A stretch of DNA of 64,000 nucleotides from DASPUH01 sp964518505 (GCA_964518505.1 CAZFGT010000006.1:23950-87949), one strand, 5' to 3'; counted from the first letter of the stretch, positions 44,567-53,415 are shown. The notes: generated from the letters alone by a model not told the origin. Program-made: numbers and translations.

Positions 44567-46674
44567 GACGCGGCCGGCTGCGCGGGGCGCCGGTCCTGGT
44601 CGCGGCCATCCTGGCAGTCGTCTTCGGGATGGGCCTCTCGGGGCCGCTTGCGCCGATCGCCGCGGCGGCGGTCGCGCCCGACGCGCTGGTCACCGGCGCG
44701 GCCACGTACACCGTCGATCCGGCCGGCCACGCCGTGCACGTGGCGGTCGATATGACCGTCGAGGACGTCAAACCCGATACGTCGAGCACCATCTACTACC
44801 TGACGGGCTACCGCCTCGCCATCCAGCCGGAGGCGTCCGGCGTGCGGGTCACCCACGGCACGACCACGCTGGCCGACAAGACGAGCGTCGCCGACGGGTA
44901 CATCGCGCTGGAGGTGACGTTCCCGGCACGCCTCTTCCGTGGCCACACGCAGGCCTTCCGTGTGCAGTACGACCTGCCCGATGGCGGGCCGCGCACGAGC
45001 GGCCGGGTCCGCGTCGCACCGGGCGTGGCCGCCTTCTACGCCTGGTCGTACGGCGCTGACCGCGCCAGCGTCCACGTCATCCTGCCCGGCGACTGCGAGC
45101 CGGCGACGCAAGGTGACCCGCTGGTCGTGACCCGCCAGGGCGGGCTCGTGCAACTCGCCGCCGACTCGATCCGCGACCGCGCCACGTGGCTGGCGTCGAT
45201 CACGGCCACCTGCCCCGACCAGCTGACGACCCTCGCGGCGAAGGTGCAGGTCGACGGGACCACCGCGACCGTCGAGGTCCACGGGTTCCCCGACGACCCG
45301 ACGTGGGCCACGACCGTGACCGATCGCCTGACACGCGGCCTGCCCATCCTGACCCAGCTGGTGGGCCTTGGCTGGCCCGTCGTGGGGCCGCTCGACGTGA
45401 CCGAGGCCTACACGCCCTCCCTGGCCGGCTATGCCGGCTTCTACGAGCCTCCCCGGGCCAGCGGCGACCTGGCCCGCATCGAGATCTCGGAGGACCCTGC
45501 CCCGCTCGTCATCGTCCACGAGGCGTCGCACGCCTGGTTCAACGACCAGCTGTTCCAGGAGCGCTGGATCGACGAGGGCCTGGCCAACGCGTATGGCTCG
45601 CTGGTCCTCGCGCAGCTGGGCGACCCTTCGGCCACCCCGGACCCGGTACAGCGCGAGCAGGCGGGTGCCTTCCCGCTCGAAGCCTGGCCGGCCCCCGGCG
45701 CGATCACCGACAAGCCGACGCAGCTGGCCGAGACCTACGGCTACGACGCCTCCTGGGCCCTGGTCCGGCAGCTCGTGACGGAGGTGGGTGCCGACCGCAT
45801 GCGGCTGGTGTTCAAGGCCGCTGCGGCGCACCAGATCGCCTACGCCGGGCGGCCCGCCCCGGAGACGCTGCCGCTGCCCGACGGGGGCGTGGATTGGCGC
45901 GAGTTCCTGGACCTGCTCGAGCAGGTCGGCGGGGCGCGTGACGCCGACACCCTGTTCGACACGTGGGTCCTGCCGCCCTCCGATGCCGGCCTCATGGCGC
46001 AGCACGAGGCGGCCATCCAGCAGTACGCCCAGCTGCTCGCCGCCGGGCGGGGCTGGCTGCCCGGGGCCGGCGTGCGCCTGCCGCTGGCGACGTGGGACTT
46101 CGCGGAGGCCACGACCCGCGTCGCGGAGGCCCAGGCCGTCCTCCAGCTGCGCGACCGGATCCAGGACCAGGCCGGCTCGCTTGGCGTGGCGGCGCCGCAG
46201 GCGCTCCAGGCGAGCTACGAGGCGGCGACCGGGGACCTGGCGACGACGCTCGCCGTGGCGGAGGATGAGCTGACCACCATCGCCGCCATCCAGAGCGCCC
46301 ACTTGGCCGTGGTCTCCGACCATGACCCGTTCGTGAGCATCGGCCTGCTCGGCTCAGCCCCCCAGGCTGCCCTGGACGGGGCCGGACGCGCCTTCGCCGC
46401 CGGCGACGACGCCGGGGCCCGTGCGGCGGCGGGCACGGCCCTGACCACCATCTCGGCGGCGGCTGCGCTGGGGCAGGAGCGGGTCGCCCTCATCGTGGCC
46501 CTGCTCGCCGTGCTGCTCCTCGCGGTGGCCCTGCTGGCGGGCCGGCGGCGGCGCCGCGAGCCACGGGGCGCGGTCGTCATGGCTCGGCCCGCTGGTACAC
46601 TCCCGGGCGACGCCGCGTCGGCTGCCCCGCTCGCGCCATGGACCGATCCCCGATCAGAGGAACCACCACCGTGA
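44563..46674 (+). CDS. Secreted M1-like metallopeptidase with C-terminal membrane anchor
   Basis: A 703-aa exported protein: signal peptide (about 1-37), an N-terminal beta domain (about 40-220) and a gluzincin-like catalytic domain with HEASHAWF at 319-326 (zinc His 319, His 323, catalytic Glu 320). Glu 338 in WIDEGLANAYGS is the presumed third ligand. The HEXXH-to-Glu spacing is x14, shorter than the usual x18 of M1 aminopeptidases. A helical domain follows, then a transmembrane segment (about 645-665) with a basic stop and a Pro-rich tail. An extracellular peptidase is likely. Start overlaps the YbjN stop; its own stop overlaps an 11-codon ORF (TGATG). Confidence 0.82.
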   Translation: MRRGRLRGAPVLVAAILAVVFGMGLSGPLAPIAAAAVAPDALVTGAATYTVDPAGHAVHVAVDMTVEDVKPDTSSTIYYLTGYRLAIQPEASGVRVTHGTTTLADKTSVADGYIALEVTFPARLFRGHTQAFRVQYDLPDGGPRTSGRVRVAPGVAAFYAWSYGADRASVHVILPGDCEPATQGDPLVVTRQGGLVQLAADSIRDRATWLASITATCPDQLTTLAAKVQVDGTTATVEVHGFPDDPTWATTVTDRLTRGLPILTQLVGLGWPVVGPLDVTEAYTPSLAGYAGFYEPPRASGDLARIEISEDPAPLVIVHEASHAWFNDQLFQERWIDEGLANAYGSLVLAQLGDPSATPDPVQREQAGAFPLEAWPAPGAITDKPTQLAETYGYDASWALVRQLVTEVGADRMRLVFKAAAAHQIAYAGRPAPETLPLPDGGVDWREFLDLLEQVGGARDADTLFDTWVLPPSDAGLMAQHEAAIQQYAQLLAAGRGWLPGAGVRLPLATWDFAEATTRVAEAQAVLQLRDRIQDQAGSLGVAAPQALQASYEAATGDLATTLAVAEDELTTIAAIQSAHLAVVSDHDPFVSIGLLGSAPQAALDGAGRAFAAGDDAGARAAAGTALTTISAAAALGQERVALIVALLAVLLLAVALLAGRRRRREPRGAVVMARPAGTLPGDAASAAPLAPWTDPRSEEPPP

Positions 46675-46709
46675 TGCCCCTCGTCGCGCTGTCCCAGCCG
46701 CTGGCCTGA
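46674..46709 (+). CDS. Eleven-codon bridging ORF (MPLVALSQPLA)
   Basis: Its ATG overlaps the stop of the M1-like gene (TGATG at 46672-46676), and its stop overlaps the pncB ATG (TGATG at 46707-46711). It has no known function. Its position suggests it carries ribosomes across the 34-bp gap so that pncB is translated in step with the upstream gene. Expression is unproven. Confidence 0.35.
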   Translation: MPLVALSQPLA

Positions 46710-47731
46710 TGCAACGACGTCCTCCGTCCCACGAGATCCTGTCGGGCGACTCGGCCGACGTCTATTTCGCCCGCGCCAACGAGGTCCTCGACCGCGAGGG
46801 CCTGGATCCGCTCGTGACCATGGAGGTCTTCACGCGGCTGGAGGCCGTCCTGTGCGGTATCGATGAGGCCAAGATCCTGCTCGCCCATGCGCTGGCCGAC
46901 GCGCCTGAGGGCGAGGGTGTCGTGGAGGCGCTCGATGACGGCGACCTGATCGCACCCAAGGAGATCGTGCTGCGCATCCGCGCGCGCTACCGGCGCTTCG
47001 GTCTCTACGAGACGGCCATCCTGGGCATGATGGCCCAGTCGACCGGCTGGGCCACCGCGGCACGCGCCACGGTGGAAGCGGCGGCACCCGCGCCGGTCAT
47101 CAGCTTCGGCGCGCGCCATGTGCACCCTGACGTGACCGACAACCTGGACTACGCGGCCATCGTGGGCGGGTGCGTCGGGGCCTCCACGCCGGCCGGGGCG
47201 CGGCTGGCCGGCCTCCGGCCCACCGGCACGATGCCGCATGCCCTGGTCCTCATCTTTGGCGACACCGTCCGCGCCGCCGAGGCGTTCGACCGCGACCTGG
47301 AGCCTGACGTGCCGCGCATCGTGCTGGTCGACACGTTCAAGGACGAGGCGGAGGAGGCCCTGCGGGTGGCCCACGCCCTGGGCGACCGGCTCTACGGCAT
47401 CCGCCTTGATACGCCCTCCGAGCGGGGCCGCGTGACGGTGGACCTCGTCAAGGAGGTCCGCGCCCGCCTGGACATGGAGGGCTTCAACCACGTCCGCATC
47501 ATCATCAGCGGCGGGCTGAACCCCGAGAGGATCATGCGCTTCAAGGAGCAGGAGGCGCCCGTCGACTCCTATGCCGTGGGCTCCTATATCAGCGGCGCCA
47601 GCCCCATCGACTTCACCGGTGACCTCAAGGAGATCGACGGCCGGCCCATCGCCAAGCGGGGGCGCATCCCTGGCGTGACGCCGTCACCGCGGCTGCGGCC
47701 GGTCGACCTCACGGCCTGGCGGGGGGCCTGA
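46709..47731 (+). CDS. pncB: Nicotinate phosphoribosyltransferase (short, archaeal-type)
   Basis: Joins nicotinate to PRPP to give nicotinate mononucleotide in NAD salvage. The 340-aa protein has the short form seen in Thermoplasma and some Chloroflexota. Motifs include the N-terminal EILSGDSADVYFARANEVL, ISFGARHVHPD, the TMPHALVLIFGDTV loop with the phosphorylatable-type His, LVDTFKDEAEEALRVA, IRLDTPSERG (Asp for the pyridine ring) and IIISGGLN with AVGSYISGA for phosphate binding. It is the last gene of the glgC operon. Seven bases after the stop the sequence runs into the N gap. Confidence 0.92.
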   Translation: MQRRPPSHEILSGDSADVYFARANEVLDREGLDPLVTMEVFTRLEAVLCGIDEAKILLAHALADAPEGEGVVEALDDGDLIAPKEIVLRIRARYRRFGLYETAILGMMAQSTGWATAARATVEAAAPAPVISFGARHVHPDVTDNLDYAAIVGGCVGASTPAGARLAGLRPTGTMPHALVLIFGDTVRAAEAFDRDLEPDVPRIVLVDTFKDEAEEALRVAHALGDRLYGIRLDTPSERGRVTVDLVKEVRARLDMEGFNHVRIIISGGLNPERIMRFKEQEAPVDSYAVGSYISGASPIDFTGDLKEIDGRPIAKRGRIPGVTPSPRLRPVDLTAWRGA

Positions 47732-47738
47732 CGCTCAG

Positions 47739-47838
47739 NNNNNNNNNNNNNNNNNNNNNNNNNNNNNNNNNNNNNNNNNNNNNNNNNNNNNNNNNNNNNN
47801 NNNNNNNNNNNNNNNNNNNNNNNNNNNNNNNNNNNNNN
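47739..47838. other. Assembly gap (100 N)
   Basis: Exactly 100 N, the customary placeholder for a scaffold gap of unknown length. Synteny across it is inferred by scaffolding, and whatever lies directly upstream of the Trp-repeat peptide gene may be missing. Confidence 0.95.
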
Positions 47839-47866
47839 TGTGGCGCCGCTGTTGTGGTGCGTCCTG

Positions 47867-47892
47867 GCGACTAGTACTTCCGTACTAGTCGC
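47867..47892. repeat. Perfect 11-bp inverted repeat beside the gap
   Basis: Arms GCGACTAGTAC (47867-47877) and GTACTAGTCGC (47882-47892) flank a TTCC loop. It is more AT-rich than its surroundings. It may be an operator or a terminator for a gene lost in the gap. The region 47893-48129 shows no recognisable gene. Confidence 0.6.
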
Positions 47893-48129
47893 TGAGCGCG
47901 GCTGGCGCGCCTCGCAAGGCCCGATCCGCGCACGAATGGTGGCCGGACGGGCCGATCCGACGCCGTGGCCGGCCGTCGGTGACACGTTCGAGGGCGGCCC
48001 GAGCAGTACCTCCTTCTCATCGACGCGCGGGAGGACGCTTGGGAGCATCGCCCTGCGATCGACGCCGGGGGTGCCGATCGTGGACCGCAGGTCGCGGTCC
48101 GCCCTGGGATGTTCGACCGGAGACCCACG

Positions 48130-48300
48130 ATGGACAAGGTCAAGCACAACACCGATCTGCTGGCCCGCTCATGGCGGTGGCGGCTCGCTTCCTGGCGGTG
48201 GCGCCTGGCGTCATGGCGCTGGGACGTGGCGGCTTCATGGCGGTGGGACATCGCCGCGTCATGGCGCTGGAACCTCGCCGCCTCCTGGCGCTGGAACTAG
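48130..48300 (+). CDS. Trp/Arg-rich tandem-repeat small protein
   Basis: A 56-aa protein. A 13-residue polar start (MDKVKHNTDLLAR) is followed by six copies of a 7-8-residue unit: SWRWRLA twice, SWRWDVAA, SWRWDIAA, SWRWNLAA and a final SWRWN. It contains twelve Trp, two per unit. The repeat codons vary at synonymous positions (Ser tca/tcc, Arg cgg/cgc, Ala gct/gcg/gcc), which argues for selection on the protein rather than recent DNA duplication. GGAG lies 7 nt before the ATG. The net charge is positive, there is no Cys and no clear signal peptide. Two GC hairpins follow the stop. I recognise no family. It could be an antimicrobial or membrane-active peptide, a modified-peptide precursor, or a Trp-sensing leader. 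Only 291 bp separate it from the assembly gap. Confidence 0.65.
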   Translation: MDKVKHNTDLLARSWRWRLASWRWRLASWRWDVAASWRWDIAASWRWNLAASWRWN

Positions 48301-48307
48301 CCCCAGC

Positions 48308-48325
48308 GGGCGCGACGTCGCGCCC
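48308..48325 (+). terminator. Hairpin after the Trp-repeat gene
   Basis: GGGCGCGACGTCGCGCCC is an 18-bp perfect palindrome beginning 8 nt after the stop. As RNA it folds to a 7-bp stem with an ACGT loop. No U-tract follows. Confidence 0.4.
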
Positions 48326-48342
48326 CTGACCAGCTGAACACG

Positions 48343-48360
48343 CGCCGCCGCGAGGCGGCG
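48343..48360 (+). terminator. Second hairpin with GCGA loop
   Basis: CGCCGCC-GCGA-GGCGGCG: a 7-bp GC stem closed by a GNRA tetraloop, 17 nt after the first hairpin. Together they may stop transcription or protect the 3' end. Confidence 0.4.
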
Positions 48361-48437
48361 CAGACCCGGACGACGAGCGGGCCCCATGGGCCGTGCTCGT
48401 TTCGTGGTATCCGGTTGACCCCACCCCCGCCGCCGCG

Positions 48438-48443
48438 TATCGT
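48438..48443 (+). promoter_or_regulatory. -10 box for the SpoIID/CWB2 gene
   Basis: TATCGT, 9 nt before the ATG at 48453; predicted leader of about 2 nt. Confidence 0.4.
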
Positions 48444-48452
48444 CCGGCGCCT

Positions 48453-50162
48453 ATGCGGCGCCTTCCGCTTGCCGTGGGCGGCGCGGTCCTGTCGGCGGTC
48501 CTGCTGATCGCCGTCCTCGTCCCGCCGCCCGCTCTCACGTCCTCGGCGACCTCACCCGATATGGCCGTGGCCCCGGAGTCGACGGCGGCCAGCTGTACCG
48601 GGTGGACGAGCACGTACGTGCCGCCGCCGACGATCAACGTCGGCCTGGTGACCAAGGGCTCCGTCACGAGCGTCGTGACGGTCGATCTCATGGCCTACGT
48701 CGAGACGGTCCTGGCCGCCGAATGGGGCACCGCGAACGCCTCCGAGTACCTCCAGATCGGGGCCCTCGCCGTCAAGCAGTACGGCTGGTACTACGCCATC
48801 CACGGGCGCCTGAACCACACGTACAAGGGCCAGTGCTTCGACGTCCGCAGCGACACCTACGACCAGCTGTACGACCCGGCGCACCACACGCCCTCGCAGG
48901 CCGACAAGGACGCCGTGACGGCGACATGGCAGATCTCCATGCGCAAGGCGGGCGTCTTCTTCCTGCCCCACTACAACGGCACGACCCACACGACGTGCGG
49001 CGACGGTGGCTTCTCGACCGGCACGCTGCTGCCGCAGCAGGCCGTCCAGACATGCATCTCCCAGGGCATGGCCCGCAACGCCATCCTGCATCTCTACCTG
49101 GATCCGCCGACCCCGCCGCTGAGCATCGACGACCTGGTGAACCTCGCCGGCGGCGACCGCTACGCGACGGCGGTGGCCATCTCCGCCTGGCACTTCCAGC
49201 CCGGCGTGCCGGCCGTCATCCTGGCCAGCGGCGCGAATTTCCCCGACGCGCTCGCCGGTGGCCCCGCCGCAGCCCGCCTGGGCGCCCCCATCCTGCTCCT
49301 GCCGCCGGGTGACGACATCCCGGCCGGGGTGGCCACCGAACTGACGCGACTGACCCCCGCCCGGATCATCGTCCTGGGCGGCGAAGGGGTCATCTCCCCC
49401 GTCCAGTTCGGTGCGCTGGCCGCGTTCGTCCCGGCCCACGACCCCACCAAGGTCGTGCGCCTGGCTGGGCCGACGCGCTACGACACCGCGATCGCCGTCT
49501 CCCAGTTCGCCTTCCCGACCCTGCCCGGGCCACCGCCCGTCCCGCCGGCCGTGCCCGTCGTCTTCCTGGCCAACGGTTCGCAGTTCCCCGACGCCATGGC
49601 CGGCGCCTCGGCCGGGGCACGCCTGGGTGGGCCGGTGCTGATGGAGGACCCGACCAGGTCACTGGCCGACCAGCCGGCGCTGGTGGCGGAGCTGCAGCGG
49701 CTCCAGCCGGCCTCGATCCGCGTGCTCGGTGGCCCGTCGGTCGTGCCCGACTCCTTCCTGCAGGACCTCAAGCAGGACCTCCAGCCGCTCGTGCCCGATG
49801 TGGCGCGCATCTCCGGACCCGACCGCTATGCGACCGCCGCCGCCCTCGCGGCCGCCACCTACGTGGTCGGCCAGCCCTTCCTCTTCCTGGCCTCCGGGCT
49901 CAACTTCCCCGACGGCCTGGCTGGGGCGGCCCTGGGCGGCCCGATCCTGTTCCTGCCCGATGCGGCGCCGGTGTCGTTCGCCGTCCTGTACGAGATCGGC
50001 CAGCTGGCGGGCCATCAGCTGGTCCTCCTGGGGAGCAACGGGGCGGTCGGCGACTCGGCGGTGGCGGCGGCCGGCTATGCCTTCGAGAACCCGCCCACGC
50101 CAAGCCCGTCGCCGTCGCCCAGCCCGTCGCCCTCGCCGAGTCCGACCCCGCCCGGTCCCTGA
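48453..50162 (+). CDS. Secreted SpoIID-domain protein with three cell-wall-binding type 2 repeats
   Basis: A 569-aa surface protein. A signal peptide (about 1-30) precedes a SpoIID/LytB-like domain (about 45-220; VDLMAYVETVLAAEWGTANASEYLQIGALAVKQYGWYYAIHG), related to peptidoglycan lytic transglycosylases and amidase enhancers. Three CWB2 units follow, each opening with a RYxTAxAxS motif (DRYATAVAIS, TRYDTAIAVS, DRYATAAALA) and containing an ASGxNFPDxLAG-type loop. CWB2 modules bind secondary cell-wall polymers, so the protein should sit on a thick wall. The tail is a Ser-Pro repeat, as in wall-spanning linkers. The ATG at 48453 is preferred to an upstream in-frame start. Confidence 0.9.
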   Translation: MRRLPLAVGGAVLSAVLLIAVLVPPPALTSSATSPDMAVAPESTAASCTGWTSTYVPPPTINVGLVTKGSVTSVVTVDLMAYVETVLAAEWGTANASEYLQIGALAVKQYGWYYAIHGRLNHTYKGQCFDVRSDTYDQLYDPAHHTPSQADKDAVTATWQISMRKAGVFFLPHYNGTTHTTCGDGGFSTGTLLPQQAVQTCISQGMARNAILHLYLDPPTPPLSIDDLVNLAGGDRYATAVAISAWHFQPGVPAVILASGANFPDALAGGPAAARLGAPILLLPPGDDIPAGVATELTRLTPARIIVLGGEGVISPVQFGALAAFVPAHDPTKVVRLAGPTRYDTAIAVSQFAFPTLPGPPPVPPAVPVVFLANGSQFPDAMAGASAGARLGGPVLMEDPTRSLADQPALVAELQRLQPASIRVLGGPSVVPDSFLQDLKQDLQPLVPDVARISGPDRYATAAALAAATYVVGQPFLFLASGLNFPDGLAGAALGGPILFLPDAAPVSFAVLYEIGQLAGHQLVLLGSNGAVGDSAVAAAGYAFENPPTPSPSPSPSPSPSPSPTPPGP

Positions 50163-50199
50163 GCCCCGTGGGCGGCCGCGCCGGGCCGGCCGCTGATGG

Positions 50200-50205
50200 T
50201 AGTGT
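50200..50205 (+). promoter_or_regulatory. -10 box for the leaderless FtsX/ABC operon
   Basis: TAGTGT followed by 6 nt and the ATG at 50212. Confidence 0.55.
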
Positions 50206-50211
50206 CGGCCG

Positions 50212-53200
50212 ATGCCTGGCGGCTCTCTCGTGCGGCTCATCCCCGGCCTCGCCCGGACGATCGTGCGCCGCGTCGGCGCCGACCTGCCGTTCATGCTGGC
50301 GGTGTGGCTGCTGCTGGCCAGTGGCGTCACGCTCGTCGCGTCGAGCGTCCTGTACGGCGAGACGGTGGCCCTCGGCGGGATCCGGCGATCGCTCGAGGCC
50401 GTGCCCGCCGCCGACCGGGGTGTCCAGGTCGAGACCTCCGCTCCCGCTGGCGCGGTGGCCGGGCTCGACGACGCCGTCCGTCCGCTGCTCGCGACCGCCC
50501 TCGGCGCCGGCGGCAAGGTGGCCCTCACGCTCCGCTCCGCGTCGTACTCGATCGTGGGGGCGGTCGGGGAACCGCTCGTCGTGCTGGGCGGCTATGCCGA
50601 CCTGGGCGCGCATGCCCAGCTCGTGGATGGATCGTGGCCCAAGCCCGGCCAGCAGCCCCTGGAGGCGACGATCTCGCAGGGTGCGGCGGCGGCGCTCCAC
50701 CTCCAGATCGGCGACCGCGTCGGCCTCGCCGATGCCTCCACGCCGGGCGCGAGTGCCACCGTCGCGATCGCGTCGGCGCGGATCGTGGGCATCTGGAAGA
50801 CCGACCCGCAGGACCCCTACTGGCTGGGCGACACCCTCGACTCCACCGGCGCCGATAGCAACCTCGTGGCCCCGCTACACGGGCCGCTCTTCGTCTCGCC
50901 CGACGACCTCCTGCGGAGCCCGTCCAGCGTCCTCGACGTGCGCTGGCGGGCGATCCCCGGCCCGGCGGCCCTCTACCCGGACACGATCGTGGGCCTGCGC
51001 GCCCGGCTCGCGACGCTGCCCTCGGCCGTGCTGGCGGCGGTGCCCCAGGGCCGCTACGTCCAGGTGAGCGCCGGTCTGGCGGCTGTGCTCGGCACGATCG
51101 CCGCGGCCGGGGTGGCCAACGGGACCAACGTCCTGCTGCTGGTGCTCCAGTACGCCGTGCTGGCCGCCTACGCCGTGCTGCTGGTGGCGGCCATGCTGAG
51201 CGACCGTCGCCGGACGGAGTTGGCCCTGCTGCGCTCGCGCGGGGCCTCGACCTTCGACCTGCTGGTGCTGGCCCTTGGTGAGGCCCTCCTCCTGGCGGTG
51301 CCGGCCGTCCTCGTCGCGTGTGCCGCGAGCGTCGCCATCGTCCTCGCCCTCGGCAGCGTGGGACCCCTTGCCGCGGCGCACCTGACCGACGATGTCCAGC
51401 TCGATGCCGCCCCGGTGTTGGCCGCCGTGGCCGCGGCCGCGGCGGGCATGGTCGTGCTGGCCGCCCCGGTGCTGGCCGGTGGGCGGCAGCTCGCCTCGGT
51501 CCGGGCCGCCATGGCCCGGCCGCTGGCGCGCACACTGGCCCAGCGGCTGGGGTTGGACCTGGCCCTCGTCGTGGTGGCGGCGATCGCGCTGTGGCAGCTC
51601 CGAACGTACGGGGCGCCGCTGACCGCGAACGCCCGTGGCACGCTCGGCGTCGACCCCCTGCTGGTGGCCGCGCCCGCCTTCGGCCTCATCGCCGGCGGCG
51701 TCCTGGCCACCCGCCTCGTGCCGCGGCTGGCGGAACTCGCCGAGCGGCTCCTGGTGCGGCGCCGGGGTCTCGTGGCGTCGATGGGCGCGCGCCAGCTGGC
51801 CCGACGGCCGCTCCGCTACACGCGCGCCGCGCTGCTCCTCGTCCTGGCCTCGGCGCTGGTGGTGTTCGCTGCGGTCTACGCCGCCACGTGGACGCGTTCG
51901 CAGCAGGACCAGGCGGCGTACCAGGCGGCGACGGACATGCGCATGGTGGCCGCCCCGGCCGCCCCGCTGCCGGGCTGGGCGGCGGGGGACGCGATCCGGA
52001 CCCTGCCGGGTGTGGTCCGGGCGATGCCCGTGGAGAGCCAGACGTTCTCCGCCAGCGGCACCATCCGCGATGGCGCGATGCTGGCCGTCGAGCCCGAGAC
52101 GGCGACGCAGATGCTGTCCCCGGCCGGCGGCGGCGATCCCGCCGCGGCCCTGGCCGCCCTGGCGAAGGCCCGCCCGGCAAGTCAGGCCGTGCCGCTCCCA
52201 GGCCGCCCGATCCGCCTCGTCGTCACGCTCAAGGCCAGCCAGGCGGACTCGCAGGACTTCCAGGGCGAGCCGCTGCAGATGCAGGTGATCCTGAAGGACG
52301 CCGACGGCCGGATCTACCGCCTGGAGCCGGCTACCACCATCCCGTTCGATGGCAGCACGACCACCGTGGAGGTGCCGCTCGTCGCGTCGCTGTCGGGCGC
52401 GCAGCTGAAACCCGTCTATCCGCTGTCGCTCGAGGCGCTCCAGGTCGTGTCGGCGGGCTTCTTCGACGACGGCAAGGCGACCGTCACCGGGGTCCAGGCC
52501 TTCGCCGATGCCGCGTCTCCCCCGACCGACGTGACGCTCGACCCGGCCCCGGCCACGGTCGCCGTGGTGGCCGACCCGGAGGGGGGTCAGGTCACCACCG
52601 CGATCTGGTTCGCCTCGGAGACCGCCGGCGCGCCCATGGCCGCGATCGTCGATCAGGCCTTCCTTGACCTGACCGGTTCCCGCGTCGGTGACCACGTCCC
52701 CGTGTCGACCAACGGCGGCATGCTGGTGTCGCTCGACATCGTCGGCGTGGCCCCGTTGTTCGCGCCGCTCGACCCGGCGACCCCGTTCGTCGTGGTCGAC
52801 GAGCCGACGATGGATCTGCAGCGCCTGCTGATGACGCAGGACATCGGCACGACCGCCGAGTGGTGGCTCCAGGTGGACCCGGACCAGGCGGCGACGCTGA
52901 CCGTGACGCTGTCCGGACAGCCCTTCGCGGCCCAGCGGATCATCAGCCGTGACGCCCTGGCGCACGCCCTGCTGACCGACCCGGTGGCCCTCGGCACGGT
53001 CGGCGCCCTGCTGCTCGGGGCCTTCGCGGCGATCGCCTTCGCCGCCATCGGCTTCATCGTCAGCGCGGTGGTCTCGACCGCCGAGCGAGTGAATGAGCTG
53101 GCCCTGCTGCGCGCGCTGGGCCTCTCCGGTCGGCAGCTGCGGGGGTGGCTGTCGCTGGAGCATGCGGCCCTGCTCCTGTTGGGCCTCGTCAGCGGGTCGC

Positions 53201-53415
53201 TCCTGGGCCTGCTGATGGCGTGGCTCGTCCTGCCCTTCACGAGCCTGGGTCCGGGCGGTGCCGCACCGGTGCCGCCTCCGGTCGTGGAAGTGCCGTGGAT
53301 CGTGCTCGGCGCGGTCGCCCTGCTGGCCGTGGCCCTGCTGGCCGTGGCCCTCGTGATCATCGGCCGGACGCTGCCGCGCATCCGCCTGGCGACCGTCCTG
53401 CGGGCCGGCGAATGA
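50212..53415 (+). CDS. Large FtsX-family ABC transporter permease (first of two)
   Basis: A 1067-aa permease with about ten helices: one near the N-terminus (about 25-47), a first extracytoplasmic domain, a central helix cluster (about 290-560) with an FtsX domain (LLVAAMLSDRRRTELALLRSRGASTFDLL), a second large extracytoplasmic domain (about 570-915) and a C-terminal FtsX domain (VSTAERVNELALLRALGLSGRQLRGWLSLEHAALLLLG). The two-FtsX layout matches the large lipoprotein/antimicrobial-exporter-type permeases of high-G+C bacteria. It forms a coupled operon with a second permease and two ATPases. Confidence 0.87.
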   Translation: MPGGSLVRLIPGLARTIVRRVGADLPFMLAVWLLLASGVTLVASSVLYGETVALGGIRRSLEAVPAADRGVQVETSAPAGAVAGLDDAVRPLLATALGAGGKVALTLRSASYSIVGAVGEPLVVLGGYADLGAHAQLVDGSWPKPGQQPLEATISQGAAAALHLQIGDRVGLADASTPGASATVAIASARIVGIWKTDPQDPYWLGDTLDSTGADSNLVAPLHGPLFVSPDDLLRSPSSVLDVRWRAIPGPAALYPDTIVGLRARLATLPSAVLAAVPQGRYVQVSAGLAAVLGTIAAAGVANGTNVLLLVLQYAVLAAYAVLLVAAMLSDRRRTELALLRSRGASTFDLLVLALGEALLLAVPAVLVACAASVAIVLALGSVGPLAAAHLTDDVQLDAAPVLAAVAAAAAGMVVLAAPVLAGGRQLASVRAAMARPLARTLAQRLGLDLALVVVAAIALWQLRTYGAPLTANARGTLGVDPLLVAAPAFGLIAGGVLATRLVPRLAELAERLLVRRRGLVASMGARQLARRPLRYTRAALLLVLASALVVFAAVYAATWTRSQQDQAAYQAATDMRMVAAPAAPLPGWAAGDAIRTLPGVVRAMPVESQTFSASGTIRDGAMLAVEPETATQMLSPAGGGDPAAALAALAKARPASQAVPLPGRPIRLVVTLKASQADSQDFQGEPLQMQVILKDADGRIYRLEPATTIPFDGSTTTVEVPLVASLSGAQLKPVYPLSLEALQVVSAGFFDDGKATVTGVQAFADAASPPTDVTLDPAPATVAVVADPEGGQVTTAIWFASETAGAPMAAIVDQAFLDLTGSRVGDHVPVSTNGGMLVSLDIVGVAPLFAPLDPATPFVVVDEPTMDLQRLLMTQDIGTTAEWWLQVDPDQAATLTVTLSGQPFAAQRIISRDALAHALLTDPVALGTVGALLLGAFAAIAFAAIGFIVSAVVSTAERVNELALLRALGLSGRQLRGWLSLEHAALLLLGLVSGSLLGLLMAWLVLPFTSLGPGGAAPVPPPVVEVPWIVLGAVALLAVALLAVALVIIGRTLPRIRLATVLRAGE

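Noticed and set aside
47840..48337. A 165-codon plus-strand frame over the Trp-repeat region
   Set aside because: It overlaps the repeat gene in another frame, opens at the gap edge, has no ribosome site, and its Gly/His-rich repeat part is just a frame-shifted reading of the SWRW codons.
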